Positions 26,573 to 36,540 of a stretch of DNA of 64,000 nucleotides are shown here, piece after piece. Origin of the DNA: Gloeocapsopsis crepidinum LEGE 06123 (lineage in GTDB: Bacteria > Cyanobacteriota > Cyanobacteriia > Cyanobacteriales > Chroococcidiopsidaceae); contig NZ_JADEWN010000011.1 of assembly GCF_015207655.1 (NCBI RefSeq), positions 1 through 64,000 of the forward strand. The letters are read 5' to 3'. Within the stretch, counting starts at the first letter, position 1. Every line of letters begins with the position of its first letter. A program made the translations under genes and the position numbers. The notes beneath the pieces are model-generated. The model was not told the DNA's origin. It searched no databases and saw only the letters and a program-made list of their open reading frames with translations.

Positions 26573-27412
26573 ATGACAACATTACGCACACGTCCCGCTA
26601 GAAGTTTACAAAACCCGTGGCTCTCGCGGATTAATAAACAATTTCCTGATATTGTACCGCCAATCATTGCGACCGCAATCTTCCTAGTCATCTGGCAACT
26701 ATTTTCTTTAACACCTGGTGCAACCTTACCAGGACCAGTCCAAGTTGTGCGCGACACCTGGATACTGATTTTCTGGCCTTTTTTTGACCTAGGTGGAACT
26801 AATAAAGGTTTGTTTTGGCAAATCCTTGCAAGTTTACAACGAGTAGCAATTAGTTATGTCCTAGCTGCAATTTTCGGCATTGGATTAGGCATTTTGATCG
26901 GTACAAGTAAAGTCATGTCCAAAGCCTTAGATCCGCTCTTTCAACTACTACGAACTGTACCACCTCTGGCTTGGGTTCCTATTTCACTAGCTGCATTACG
27001 CCAAAATGAACCCGCAGCATTATTTGTTATTTTTATCACAGCAATATGGCCCATATTAATTAACACTGCGGTAGGCGTTAAACAGATTCCCCAAGACTAC
27101 AACAACGTTGCAAAAGTGTTGCAACTAACCCGCAAAGAGTATTTCTTCAACATTCTCATCCCAGCTGCATTACCCTACATTTTCACTGGATTAAGAATAG
27201 CGATCGGCTTAGCGTGGCTAGCAATCATCGCTGCTGAAATCGTCATGTCTGGTATTGTCGGCATTGGCTTCTTCATCTGGGAAGCATACCAAAACAATAA
27301 CGTTAGTGAAGTGATTTTAGCCCTCGTTTACATCGGTGTCGTTGGCTTACTCCTCGATAAAATCATGGCATGGATCGAAACCCTAATTGTGCCCCAAGGA
27401 CAGAAGAGTTAG
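26573..27412 (+). CDS. cmpB: Bicarbonate ABC transporter permease CmpB
   Basis: 279-residue inner-membrane permease of BCT1. It has multiple hydrophobic helices and the binding-protein-dependent permease loop near LGVKQIPQDYNNVAKVL, followed by TRKEYFFNILIPAALPYIF. Homologous to NrtB, so the substrate is assigned from cmpA and cmpC in the operon. It starts with ATG 99 bp after cmpA; the gap holds heptamer-like repeats. Its stop is followed directly by a TAGTGGT-type repeat before cmpC. Confidence 0.92.
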   Translation: MTTLRTRPARSLQNPWLSRINKQFPDIVPPIIATAIFLVIWQLFSLTPGATLPGPVQVVRDTWILIFWPFFDLGGTNKGLFWQILASLQRVAISYVLAAIFGIGLGILIGTSKVMSKALDPLFQLLRTVPPLAWVPISLAALRQNEPAALFVIFITAIWPILINTAVGVKQIPQDYNNVAKVLQLTRKEYFFNILIPAALPYIFTGLRIAIGLAWLAIIAAEIVMSGIVGIGFFIWEAYQNNNVSEVILALVYIGVVGLLLDKIMAWIETLIVPQGQKS

Positions 27413-27452
27413 TGGTTAGTGACTAGTAGTAAATCAGAAATTGGAAGGAGTT

Positions 27453-29459
27453 ATGTCTGTATTCGTTGCTGTCGATAACATTGATAAAGTCTTTGATTTA
27501 GCCGGTGGCGGGCAATACGTAGCCCTCAAAGGAATTGACCTGCAAATCAAAAAAGGTGAATTTGTTTCCTTAATCGGTCACTCTGGTTGTGGTAAATCAA
27601 CACTATTAAATATGGTGGCAGGTTTGGATTTACCCTCTGATGGTGTCGTCACTCTAGAAGGACAACGCATCACCAAACCAGGACCCGATCGCATGGTTGT
27701 CTTTCAAAATTATTCACTGCTACCGTGGCGTACTGTCCGCGAAAATATTGCCCTGGCGGTGAATGCAACGATGAAAGATTTACCAGCAGGCGAACGACGC
27801 GCGATCGTCGAAAAACATATCGATATGGTTGGGTTGCGTCCTCATGCAGATAAACCCCCAGAAATGCTATCAGGCGGACAAAAACAACGAGTAGCGATCG
27901 CCCGCGCTTTAGCAATTCGTCCCAAATTACTCTTACTCGATGAACCTTTCGGGGCGCTAGATGCATTAACACGTGGTAACTTGCAAGAACAACTGATGCA
28001 AATTTGTGAGGAAAACCACGTTACCGCGATCATGGTGACACACGATGTCGATGAAGCCGTATTGCTATCTGATCGCATTGTGATGTTAACCAATGGACCC
28101 GAATCAAAGATTGGTCAAATTCTCGAAGTTGATATCCCGCGTCCGCGCAAGCGCATGGAAGTTGTCGAACATCCCAGCTATTACAGCTTGCGTAGTGAGA
28201 TGATTTACTTCCTCAACCAGCAGAAACGCATTAAGAAAATTCGGGCGCGAAAAACTGCGGCGATTTCCCGTCACGGCTTAGAAAAAGTCAACCTCGAAAT
28301 TGGGTTTGTTCCCCTCACGGCTTGCGCCCCCTTAGCAGTAGCGAAAGAAAAAGGCTTTTTTACGAAGCATGGTTTAGACGAAGTGACTCTGGTACGTGAA
28401 ACCAGTTGGCGCGGAATTGTTGATGGTATCACTGGTGGATATTTAGACGCCGCGCAAATGCCTTCAGGAATGCCAATGTGGTTAACTTTAGGAGGGCACG
28501 AAAACCGTCCGTTACCTGTTGCAACATCGCTAACAATGACTCGTAACGGTAACGCGATTACTCTCGATAAACGTTTTTACGAGCAAGGCATTTACACCTT
28601 ATCTGATTTCAAAGCACATCTGCATTCAACTGCAAATCAACAGCATCGCATGGGCATGGTACATCCAAGTTCGATGCACAACCTTTTACTACGTTACTGG
28701 CTAGCCGCAGGTGGGATCGATCCTGATCGCGATGTTTCCCTCAAAACGATTCCTCCCGCGCAAATGGTTGTAGATTTACAAGCTGGAACAATTGACGGTT
28801 ATTGCGTCGGAGAACCTTGGAATATCCGCGCTGCGGAAGAAGGCGTTGGTTTTACTATAGCTACTGACTTAGAAATTTGGCTAGGACACCCTGGTAAAGT
28901 TCTCGGCGTCCGCGAAGATTGGGCAGCAGCCTATCCTAACACCCATATTGCACTAGTCAAAGCACTTCTAGAAGCTTGTCGTTACTGTGCAAATCCAGCG
29001 AATTCTGAAGAAGTCCGCGAAATTGTGGCGCGGCGGGAGTACGTTAGCACAGATCTTGCTTATGTTCAAATCGAAGATCCGAATACCTCAACGTGTAGTC
29101 TTGATCGTCCAATGCGAGAATACGCACATCACCAATTTTATGCAGACTCAGCAATCAATCGTCCCAGTCGTACCGAACAACTGTGGATTATGACGCAACT
29201 GGCGCGTTGGGGTGACACTCCATTTCCCAGAAACTGGGTAGAAATCGTCGAACGTATCTGCAAGGTTGGCGTGTTTAGTACTGCAGCAAGAGAATTGGGT
29301 TTAGATATTAGTTACACTCGTCAGCCAATTAAGTTATTTGATGGAACTGTATTTAATGCTGACGATCCGATTGGCTATCTCAACGATTTAGCAATCAAAC
29401 GCGATTTCTCGATCGCTGAAGTTGTACTTGATGCGCGACGTCCGCTTGTCGCCGCTTAA
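27453..29459 (+). CDS. cmpC: Bicarbonate ABC transporter ATPase with CmpA-like domain, CmpC
   Basis: 668-residue fusion. The N-terminal ATPase has Walker A GHSGCGKST (42-50), signature LSGGQ (139-143) and Walker B LLLDEP. The C-terminal domain from about 280 is a solute-binding-like module (GFVPLTACAPLAVAKEKG, FCVGEPWN-type CVGEPWN) thought to sense bicarbonate or another regulator inside the cell. ATG 27453 is preceded by GGAAGGAG; an upstream TTG is rejected. NrtC has the same architecture, so identity follows from the operon. Confidence 0.93.
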   Translation: MSVFVAVDNIDKVFDLAGGGQYVALKGIDLQIKKGEFVSLIGHSGCGKSTLLNMVAGLDLPSDGVVTLEGQRITKPGPDRMVVFQNYSLLPWRTVRENIALAVNATMKDLPAGERRAIVEKHIDMVGLRPHADKPPEMLSGGQKQRVAIARALAIRPKLLLLDEPFGALDALTRGNLQEQLMQICEENHVTAIMVTHDVDEAVLLSDRIVMLTNGPESKIGQILEVDIPRPRKRMEVVEHPSYYSLRSEMIYFLNQQKRIKKIRARKTAAISRHGLEKVNLEIGFVPLTACAPLAVAKEKGFFTKHGLDEVTLVRETSWRGIVDGITGGYLDAAQMPSGMPMWLTLGGHENRPLPVATSLTMTRNGNAITLDKRFYEQGIYTLSDFKAHLHSTANQQHRMGMVHPSSMHNLLLRYWLAAGGIDPDRDVSLKTIPPAQMVVDLQAGTIDGYCVGEPWNIRAAEEGVGFTIATDLEIWLGHPGKVLGVREDWAAAYPNTHIALVKALLEACRYCANPANSEEVREIVARREYVSTDLAYVQIEDPNTSTCSLDRPMREYAHHQFYADSAINRPSRTEQLWIMTQLARWGDTPFPRNWVEIVERICKVGVFSTAARELGLDISYTRQPIKLFDGTVFNADDPIGYLNDLAIKRDFSIAEVVLDARRPLVAA

Positions 29460-29506
29460 GCCTCAAAAATCAATCCAAAATCCGAAATTTACAATCTGGA
29501 ATTACA

Positions 29507-30355
29507 ATGTTTAAGCGCACTTTTGCCTATACCGAGACAGCAAGTCAAACCGTGTCAGTTGCAACGCAACGCGAACCATTTTTGGTGATGGAAGATGTCT
29601 CGAAGGTTTATCCCACATCAAAAGGACCATATACCGTTTTAGATGGTGTTAATCTCACGGTTGCTGAAGGTGAATTCATCTGTGTCATCGGTCACTCAGG
29701 TTGTGGTAAATCAACACTCCTCAACATGGTTGCAGGGTTTAATCACCCAACTTCAGGAGAAGTGCGGCTTGGTTCTAAACCAATTACCAAACCAGGACCC
29801 GATCGCATGGTAGTCTTCCAAAACTACGCTTTACTTCCTTGGCGAACAGCGTTTGAAAATGTCTATTTAGCAGTCAATGCAGTTCACCCCAATAAACCCC
29901 AAGCTGAAAAAAGAGCGATCGTCCGCGAACACCTAGCAATGGTAGGACTCAGCGAAGCTGCGGATAAAAAACCACCACAACTCTCAGGTGGTATGAAACA
30001 GCGGGTCAGTATTGCACGGGCTTTGGCAATTCGTCCGCAAGTATTGATTTTAGATGAACCTTTTGGCGCGTTGGATGCGATTACTAAAGAGGAACTACAA
30101 GAAGAATTGCTGAAAATTTGGAACGATCATCGCTGTACAGTTTTGATGATTACGCACGACATTGATGAAGCTTTATTTTTAGCAGATCGCTTGGTAATGA
30201 TGACAAATGGTCCTCATGCGAAAATTGGGGAAGTCATGGAAATTCCCTTTCCCCGCCCACGCGATCGCGCCCGTATTATGGAAGATCCGCAATACTACAA
30301 ATTACGCAACTACGCGCTTGATTTCCTCTATCATCGTTTTGCTCACGATGAGTAA
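29507..30355 (+). CDS. cmpD: Bicarbonate ABC transporter ATPase CmpD
   Basis: 282-residue second ATPase of BCT1, pairing with CmpC. Walker A GHSGCGKST is at 62-70, followed by signature LSGGMKQR and Walker B LILDEPFGALD. No regulatory domain. It starts with ATG 47 bp after cmpC, and cmpABCD is closed by this gene. The next gene downstream on this strand is an ArsR-type regulator about 100 bp on. Confidence 0.93.
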   Translation: MFKRTFAYTETASQTVSVATQREPFLVMEDVSKVYPTSKGPYTVLDGVNLTVAEGEFICVIGHSGCGKSTLLNMVAGFNHPTSGEVRLGSKPITKPGPDRMVVFQNYALLPWRTAFENVYLAVNAVHPNKPQAEKRAIVREHLAMVGLSEAADKKPPQLSGGMKQRVSIARALAIRPQVLILDEPFGALDAITKEELQEELLKIWNDHRCTVLMITHDIDEALFLADRLVMMTNGPHAKIGEVMEIPFPRPRDRARIMEDPQYYKLRNYALDFLYHRFAHDE

Positions 30356-30459
30356 CAAGTACCTACAAGTTTGCTCATAGCGTTTTTTTTACAGCCATTA
30401 TATTACTTATGCGCAATATAGTGGCATTTCCCCAATCTTATGCTGTGCTAAGGATATTC

Positions 30460-30819
30460 ATGCAATCTCCTCAAGTTCTGTCCCCTGTTGCAGAATATTT
30501 CAAAGTCTTATCTGAAGTGAGTCGATTAACAGTTTTAAGCAGTCTCACTTCAGGGGCAAAAAATGTCACCGAAATTATTACAATCACTGGACTCGGACAA
30601 GCGAATGTCTCTAAACATTTGAAAGTATTACTACAAGCAGGTATTGTGACTCGCACTCCTCAAGGTGGCAATGTCTATTACCAAATTGTCGATCCGATCG
30701 CTTTCGAGTTATGTGAATTGGTGTGCGATCGCCTTTCGATTCGGATCAATGAACAAGCAAAACAAATCGCAGCATTGCAGAGTTTACGCGAGCAATCGTC
30801 TTATAGCGATCGCGTGTAA
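30460..30819 (+). CDS. ArsR/SmtB-type transcriptional regulator
   Basis: Winged-helix protein of 119 residues from ATG 30460, which has AAGGA just upstream; an in-frame ATG at 30409 would add 17 residues. The helix-turn-helix is NVTEIITITGLGQANVSKHLKVLLQAGIV and the wing TPQGGNVYYQI. The classical metal-binding CXC motif of ArsR/SmtB is absent; the only cysteines are in ELCELVCDR near the C terminus. It could act on cmpABCD or on itself; co-transcription with cmpD is possible but not shown. Confidence 0.8.
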   Translation: MQSPQVLSPVAEYFKVLSEVSRLTVLSSLTSGAKNVTEIITITGLGQANVSKHLKVLLQAGIVTRTPQGGNVYYQIVDPIAFELCELVCDRLSIRINEQAKQIAALQSLREQSSYSDRV

Positions 30820-30926
30820 GTTGTAAGTTTTTTTTAACGAACCACATTGGCGTAGCCTTCCTATAATATAGGACACGAAGTACGCGGAAGAAAGAGAGGT
30901 TTTCATATAGAGATAAGTATGAGGAA

Positions 30927-31595
30927 TTACTGAGGATTTCTACTTACATGCAACATGACAGCTTGAGGAATTCCAGCCCAAAGTGGTGTATTAAGGTTCG
31001 CTGTTCTTAATCCTTCGGCAGTCCAATTATTGCTATTTCTCAAAAGTGAGTAATGACCTCTCGCTTCATAATAGCTAGCTTCTGATTCATCGTTGCGTAT
31101 GAATAATATTATTTGTCCTTGAGGTGTTAACTCAAAAGAATTTTGAATAAACTGTATAGTATTTAAATAATTTGTGGTGCTAACTCCTGTGCATTGGATA
31201 TCATGTTCTTGTGGCAGTTCTGAATAACCTTCAACTCGCATAGCTGAACCACGAGAGAAGAATAAGGCTTGTATACCAAGCGGGACAATCTCCTGAATTT
31301 GGCTAGGATTTGCTGGATAAAAGTCGCGATCGCCCCAACCAAAACCTAAGTATTGATAATTTTCTGAAGGCTGATTACCAATTTTTTGAAGCTTTAAAAA
31401 TTGTTGCCAGTTATATATATTATTTTGAACAGGTACAATAATATTAGTATGAATACCAACCTGGTTGACGCAAATTGTTACATCATTTTCTTGGTAAGAA
31501 ACCCATTTTCTCGGAATTAATGAAACGAATAAAAGCAAAGAAGTAATACCTGCAAAAATTGCTGAAAAATAAGAACAAGTTTTTTTAAAAATCAT
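30927..31595 (-). CDS. DUF2459 (TIGR02117) family protein
   Basis: 222-residue protein with an N-terminal membrane helix (about 9-27) and the family blocks VGIHTNIIVPV, YLGFGWGDRDFY and ARGHYSLLRNSNNWTAEGLR. The conserved His and Asn/Trp segments suggest a papain-like or hydrolase fold, but no activity is known. It probably faces the periplasm. Transcribed alone towards the ArsR gene. Confidence 0.8.
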   Translation of the reverse strand: MIFKKTCSYFSAIFAGITSLLLFVSLIPRKWVSYQENDVTICVNQVGIHTNIIVPVQNNIYNWQQFLKLQKIGNQPSENYQYLGFGWGDRDFYPANPSQIQEIVPLGIQALFFSRGSAMRVEGYSELPQEHDIQCTGVSTTNYLNTIQFIQNSFELTPQGQIILFIRNDESEASYYEARGHYSLLRNSNNWTAEGLRTANLNTPLWAGIPQAVMLHVSRNPQ

Positions 31596-31679
31596 TAATT
31601 CATTAATTATTAATGCACGTTAGGGAATTTATAAATAAAGATTTATTATTTAATTACATCTGTAAGAGCAAGAGCATTA

Positions 31680-32212
31680 ATGGCTAACCTTACCCTCAAT
31701 CACTTCATCCTTACAGAATATCATCAGTTAGCAAAACTAGGAATTATTGGCGAAGATGATCGAGTTGAGGTCACAGAGGAATGAACAGCCCATTAAGACT
31801 GCATTACTCGACTCATTGGGGAGTTAGCATTAGTAGGCGATCGCGCAACTCTACGCAGTCAATCTGCCATAACGTTCAACAATAGCGAACCGGAACCAGA
31901 TTTTACAGATCCGTGCAAAATCGGTTTAATGATTACCCTAGCTCTCATCCAAGGGCAATTGATGTCTTGCTGTTAATTGAAGTTACCGATTCATCTTTGA
32001 GTTACGATCAAGAAATCAAAGTATCTCTCTATACTGAAGCAAAATTTCTCACTATTGGATATTTAATTTAGTAGAAAACATTCTAGAAGTCTAGAGAGAT
32101 TCCTATCAAAGTTCACAAGGCAAACATAGCCACGGAATAAAGCGTATTATATTGCCTCATCAAGCGATTGTATTTCTTTCTCATCCAATTCTTGACTCGA
32201 TTTATCTAAAAT
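31680..32212 (+). pseudogene. Uma2 (DUF820) gene remnant 1
   Basis: Starts MANLTLNHFILTEYHQLAKL with GEDDRVEV, then a TGA. Later pieces in other frames give VGDRATLRSQSAI, PEPDFTD, DVLLLIEVTDSSLSYDQEIK and VENILEV, the typical Uma2 core order. Several stops and frameshifts are present. Confidence 0.7.
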
Positions 32213-32237
32213 GCTTCCTATTATTCGAGCTTAAATG

Positions 32238-32870
32238 ATGTCTTAATCCATCACTTCTACTTCAACCAAGTTAACTTTTGCTGAATATCTTTTTTATCAA
32301 GGAAAACCCGACGTTTTATATGAACTGTTTAGGGGTCAATTAATCCTTATGGCTGCGCCTACAGCTTTACACACTAGAATCTGTAATTTCTTGGTTTATC
32401 AGTTTCAAGGCTACTTCGCTAATGTTAATATATCATTAAGAGCAACAAGCTCAACTAAAGTAAGAATTGAAGAGAACTCGTCACGAATTCCTGATGTTGT
32501 CGTGTGTACTTAGACTCTATGGAAACAACTATGTCATAGAGCAGGTGGTGGCGTACTAGATTTTCATGAAGCACCTCAATTAGTAGTTAAAGTTGTCAGT
32601 GATAATTGAGGAGAAGATTATATTCGTAAATATGCAGAGTATGCTTCGCTGGATATTCCTGAATATTGGATTATTGCTCCTAAAAAAGAGCGAATATGGA
32701 TTTCAACTCACGCCGAAAATGAAGAAGGATACGAAAAAAAGAGTTCAAGCAAGGACGGCAAATAGTTTCTCTTCAGTTTCCAAAACTTATTTTATCCGTT
32801 TGAGCAAAAAGCCGCACGATTAGCTGCTAAGTTACGGGAAATGGGAATCGAGCCTGATACTCTTGAGTAA
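32238..32870 (+). pseudogene. Uma2 (DUF820) gene remnant 2
   Basis: One continuous frame is interrupted by stops: a TAA at codon 3, TAG after RIPDVVVCT, TGA in VSDN-GEDYIRKYAEYAS and TAG after KDGK. The Uma2 order is clear: LTFAEYLFYQGKPDVLYELF, LVYQFQGYF, the core RIPDVVV, IPEYWIIAPKKERIW and the C-terminal AKLREMGIEPDTLE. The substitutions look point-like, suggesting slow decay rather than deletion. Confidence 0.75.
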
Positions 32871-32919
32871 GATGCGCGATCGCCTTCACAATAAATAAGC
32901 GATCGCACTCTTATTATTC

Positions 32920-34362
32920 CTATTCTGGTTGAGCATCTGGAGATTGAGTTGGTGTATCTAAACTATCACCAGTTTGCGGTTCTCCAGTTGCTTCCGTTGG
33001 GGGTGTAGGGGAAGCAGGTAGTGTTGGAACTACAATTGATGGTGCTTCCTCTGTCGGGGAAGGTTCCGATGGAGATGGGGATTCACTAGCAGGCTGTGAT
33101 GTATCTGCTGGAGAAGGCGATTCGGGTGATGCATCTGGGACAGGAGATTCAGTAGGAGATGGTGCTTCTACTGGTGTTGTTGATTCTTCTGGTTCAACTC
33201 GGTTACGCGGACGCCAACGAAAAGGCGCTGGTTCTTCTGGGGGTGTCGTTGCTTCGGGTTGTGACGATGGCGTCATTTCAGTATCGTTTTCACCAGTTTT
33301 TTGAATATTACTTGGTGGAACGATTGCAGGTGCCGTTTGTTGAGGACTATCATCTTCAGATAACACATTAGCAACAGCAACCGCAGCCACACCCGCGATC
33401 GCAGCGGCTCCAATACCGAGTACAATTCCAGATAACCCCCGTTTACGCTGAGGGACACCCCGTGGAGGTTCTATTGATTGTGGCTGGGGAATTACTGCAA
33501 CTGTGGCGGCGGTGTGAGTAGGCACTGATTGAGTTTGGATATCCGCTGCTGTAAAAGATTCTGAGGGTAATAAAGCAAGCCATTCTGATACCGTTGCAGG
33601 GCGAAACTTAGCTTCTACCGCCATACCACGCATGACAGCTTGGTTAATTGCAATACTTAGTTGCGGCTGGACATCGCGGGGTGTTGGCATCGAAACGCGA
33701 TCTCGTAAACTAGCTGCAACAGGAACCGTTGCTGTTAATAAAGAATATAATGTTGCTGCTAAACCATAAACATCAGTTGCAGGAGTACGCAGTGCGTGAG
33801 GTAGATACTGTTCAATCGGTGCGTATCCTTCAGAAACAATATTAGTATGCGTTTGTGTATGACCTGGAGTAAATTCGCGGGCAATGCCGAAATCAATTAA
33901 AACAACTTCCTGCGTGCTTTGGCGTAAAATAATATTTTGTGGTTTAACGTCTCGATGTAATAAATTATTTTTATGTACTACTTGTAAAGCTGCCGCGATC
34001 TGGCGAATATAGTGAATTGCTGTTGCTTCTGAAAGTGGATTATTAGGAAAAACAACTTGATCTAATGTTTGACCAGGAACGTAGTCCATCACCATATAAG
34101 GTAATGTGTCTTCTATAAAAAAGTCGCTCACACGTACAATATTGGGATGAACACAAGTCGCTAATCTGCGGGCTTCATCTTGAAATTGCCGATAGAAACT
34201 GACATATTCAGGATGCTGTCGCAGTTCCTCGTTGATCGTTTTAATAACGACAACTTGACCTAAGTACTGGTGAGTCGCTGTAAATGTAATCCCAAAGCCA
34301 CCGCGTCCAATTTCTTGATCTAGGGTATATTTCCCTCGTTGCAATTTTTTTCCTACTAGCAT
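32920..34362 (-). CDS. Membrane-anchored Ser/Thr protein kinase
   Basis: Hanks-type kinase of 480 residues. It has a glycine loop GRGGFG (19-24), Lys41 in VVIKT, the catalytic loop HRDVKPQN (136-143) and DFG (157-159). A single membrane helix at about 311-334 is followed by a Pro/Ser/Glu/Thr-rich extracytoplasmic tail of some 140 residues without a recognisable sensor domain. ATG 34362 with GGGAGG upstream is preferred to a TTG two codons earlier. Substrates are unknown. A PP2C phosphatase with similar membrane anchoring is encoded at 53.5 kb. Confidence 0.9.
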   Translation of the reverse strand: MLVGKKLQRGKYTLDQEIGRGGFGITFTATHQYLGQVVVIKTINEELRQHPEYVSFYRQFQDEARRLATCVHPNIVRVSDFFIEDTLPYMVMDYVPGQTLDQVVFPNNPLSEATAIHYIRQIAAALQVVHKNNLLHRDVKPQNIILRQSTQEVVLIDFGIAREFTPGHTQTHTNIVSEGYAPIEQYLPHALRTPATDVYGLAATLYSLLTATVPVAASLRDRVSMPTPRDVQPQLSIAINQAVMRGMAVEAKFRPATVSEWLALLPSESFTAADIQTQSVPTHTAATVAVIPQPQSIEPPRGVPQRKRGLSGIVLGIGAAAIAGVAAVAVANVLSEDDSPQQTAPAIVPPSNIQKTGENDTEMTPSSQPEATTPPEEPAPFRWRPRNRVEPEESTTPVEAPSPTESPVPDASPESPSPADTSQPASESPSPSEPSPTEEAPSIVVPTLPASPTPPTEATGEPQTGDSLDTPTQSPDAQPE

Positions 34363-34423
34363 AGTCAAGCCTCCCCACCGAACGATAAAGTATAAATACC
34401 GACTTCTACTTTATCGCTCCTCC

Positions 34424-36490
34424 TTAAAAGCGATGACCGAAACCAAACTGTAAGCGACTTTCTCCTTGATCGTTAAATCCAAAATCAGCACGAATTAAAC
34501 CAATCGGTGAATTGACTCGCACACCAGCACCATAGCCAAAGCCTGATCCTGGTTTATCGCGTACTACCGCTGGTTCTCCGAGTACTGTATCTCCTGAACC
34601 TAAATCTGAAGCAAAGTCAGCAAAAACCACTCCTCCAAGAAAATCGAGGATTGGAAAGCGGTATTCTGCCGAAGCTAACACAAACGATCGCCCACTGCCA
34701 ACTTCCCCGCTACCATAACCGCGTACTGAATTTAAACCACCCAAATTAAACGCTTCATAGGGTGGTAAATCGCCAATTGTTGTCCCCCCTTGAACATTAA
34801 AGGCAAAAACTTCGGGATCATCTTTGCCTCCGATCAAATCGACAGGAACATACTGACTATAATTAGCCCACAGGCGACTCATTGAAATTGCCCCTTGACC
34901 AATGGGAATTGACTGTTCCGCGTTCAGGCTGAGTACAGAACCTTCAGTTGGATTGACAAGGTTATTCCGAAAATCTTTCGTCGCAGCAAAAGATATCGTT
35001 GTCAAATCGTCGATTCCTGTACCACTCAAGGTTAAAGGATTACCCAACTCATCTTCAGGGGAAATATTCCCTGCGCGATCGCGAATACTGGTGCGTTTGT
35101 AGTTTAATCCCATTGAAGCTTGCCAGTCATCAATCGGGCGCTGTAAAGTTACACTTGTGCCAAATTGTCCTTCTCTTGGGCGATCGTCGTTTGGTAATGA
35201 CACTTCACCATCAAAAGTTTGTGAAATCCCGCGACGGCGAAACGCATTGAGTTGATACCCGAAGCGATCGGGGTTACTCTCCCGATAAGGACTTGTGAAA
35301 TTTGTCTCAAATTGAATATCGCGACGACTGATTTGGACATCAGCACCGATTGAATCATTAATACCACTAAAGTTAAAGTCTTTGTAGCTCACTGTCGCAA
35401 ACAGTCCACTATCATCATTGTAACCGCCACCCAAATTAGCAGCACGCGCTGGCGTTTCTGTCAAGTCATAAATAACATCAACTTTTGTGGCATCGCCTTC
35501 TAAAGCAACGCGGACGCTTTGGAATAATCCCAGTTGATACAGTTGTTGTAAGTCTTGTTTAACAGTTTCTTCGCGGAAAACTTGACCTGGTTTGACACTT
35601 AATTCACGACGGAGAAAATCAGGCTGCGTGCGTCCTTGGATTAGTTTACCTTTATCATCAACAAACCTACCATCTTCATCTGAAAAGCGGAATCGGACAT
35701 CACTCACAACTCCTTCTGCAACTTCCAACGTTATTACGCCTTTTGCGTTAGGACGAATCGCGATGACTCGTGCCAAGGTGTAGCCATTCTGAGCATACCA
35801 CTCGTTAATTTGTTCGACACTTTGACTCAATGCTGATGGACTAATTGGATTGCCAATTTGCGGTTTTATGCGTTCTAATGCTACATTTTGTGGTAATGCT
35901 TTTGCACCTGCAAGCTGTAGCGAACGCACAATGACAGGTTCTACCTGAAACACCACATTTAATCCTGAAGCAGTCGGGTTACTACTAACCGTGGCATTTC
36001 TAAACAAATTTGTCGCTAAGATCGCGGCGACATCTTGTTGTAGCTGACTTTCACTTGTTTCTCCTCCGACACGAGTTTTAATCGCATTGCGGGCGATTTG
36101 TTGTAATTCTTGACTGGTGCCAACAATTTGTACATCCGTTGCGGTAACAAACAAATCGTTACCCTCTACTGGTAACTGCTGCGAATTCGTTGCTAAGTGC
36201 GTTGGATTTGTCGGTTCTCTTGTGGGGATAACAACCGCGTTTTGGTATTCTTGATAATACTGCACATCACTGCTGGGAACTAAAACTTGAGGGCTAGCCG
36301 TCGCAAGCGATGTATCAATTAACTCTATGGCAGTCAACCCAGCCAAGGTACAAATTGCAGCACAAGAAACACGCATAGCAAAAGAGGGGTGAGGAGTGAG
36401 GGAGAACCAGTGCATTGCGGAAGTGACCGCGCCCTTTGTAGCAGCTGGCGTTGAGGGGTAAGTAATCAGCCTTGAATGCGAATTACTCAT
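34424..36490 (-). CDS. bamA: Outer membrane assembly protein, Omp85/BamA family
   Basis: Inserts beta-barrel proteins into the outer membrane. It has POTRA domains from about 100 to 340 and a C-terminal 16-strand barrel with the conserved NLGGLNSVRGYGSGEVGSGR region (VRGY motif) and a C-terminal aromatic end (FGHRF). The start is uncertain. ATG 36490 gives 688 residues, but residues about 28-38 (FSLTPHPSF) are the translation of a GGGTGAG repeat. ATG 36376 (650 residues) starts directly at the signal-like MRVSCAAICTLAGLTAIEL. Divergent from the LpxB-like gene, 50 bp apart. Confidence 0.88.
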   Translation of the reverse strand: MSNSHSRLITYPSTPAATKGAVTSAMHWFSLTPHPSFAMRVSCAAICTLAGLTAIELIDTSLATASPQVLVPSSDVQYYQEYQNAVVIPTREPTNPTHLATNSQQLPVEGNDLFVTATDVQIVGTSQELQQIARNAIKTRVGGETSESQLQQDVAAILATNLFRNATVSSNPTASGLNVVFQVEPVIVRSLQLAGAKALPQNVALERIKPQIGNPISPSALSQSVEQINEWYAQNGYTLARVIAIRPNAKGVITLEVAEGVVSDVRFRFSDEDGRFVDDKGKLIQGRTQPDFLRRELSVKPGQVFREETVKQDLQQLYQLGLFQSVRVALEGDATKVDVIYDLTETPARAANLGGGYNDDSGLFATVSYKDFNFSGINDSIGADVQISRRDIQFETNFTSPYRESNPDRFGYQLNAFRRRGISQTFDGEVSLPNDDRPREGQFGTSVTLQRPIDDWQASMGLNYKRTSIRDRAGNISPEDELGNPLTLSGTGIDDLTTISFAATKDFRNNLVNPTEGSVLSLNAEQSIPIGQGAISMSRLWANYSQYVPVDLIGGKDDPEVFAFNVQGGTTIGDLPPYEAFNLGGLNSVRGYGSGEVGSGRSFVLASAEYRFPILDFLGGVVFADFASDLGSGDTVLGEPAVVRDKPGSGFGYGAGVRVNSPIGLIRADFGFNDQGESRLQFGFGHRF
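36382..36402. repeat. GGGTGAG-type repeat inside the 5' end of bamA
   Basis: Contains the same 20-mer (36382-36401) as 2111-2130. It either encodes part of an N-terminal extension or lies in the 5' leader if the ATG at 36376 is used. Confidence 0.7.
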
Positions 36491-36540
36491 TACTTAGTTT
36501 ATGAACTAACAGACACTTACTGGTGTTATTTTGTTTCTAG

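Noticed and set aside
25112-30355. Nitrate transporter nrtABCD instead of cmpABCD
   Set aside because: The binding protein has HPEEY and STGDPWPYR, as in bicarbonate-binding CmpA. NrtA has a lysine at the equivalent nitrate contact. No nitrate or nitrite reductase genes are nearby.
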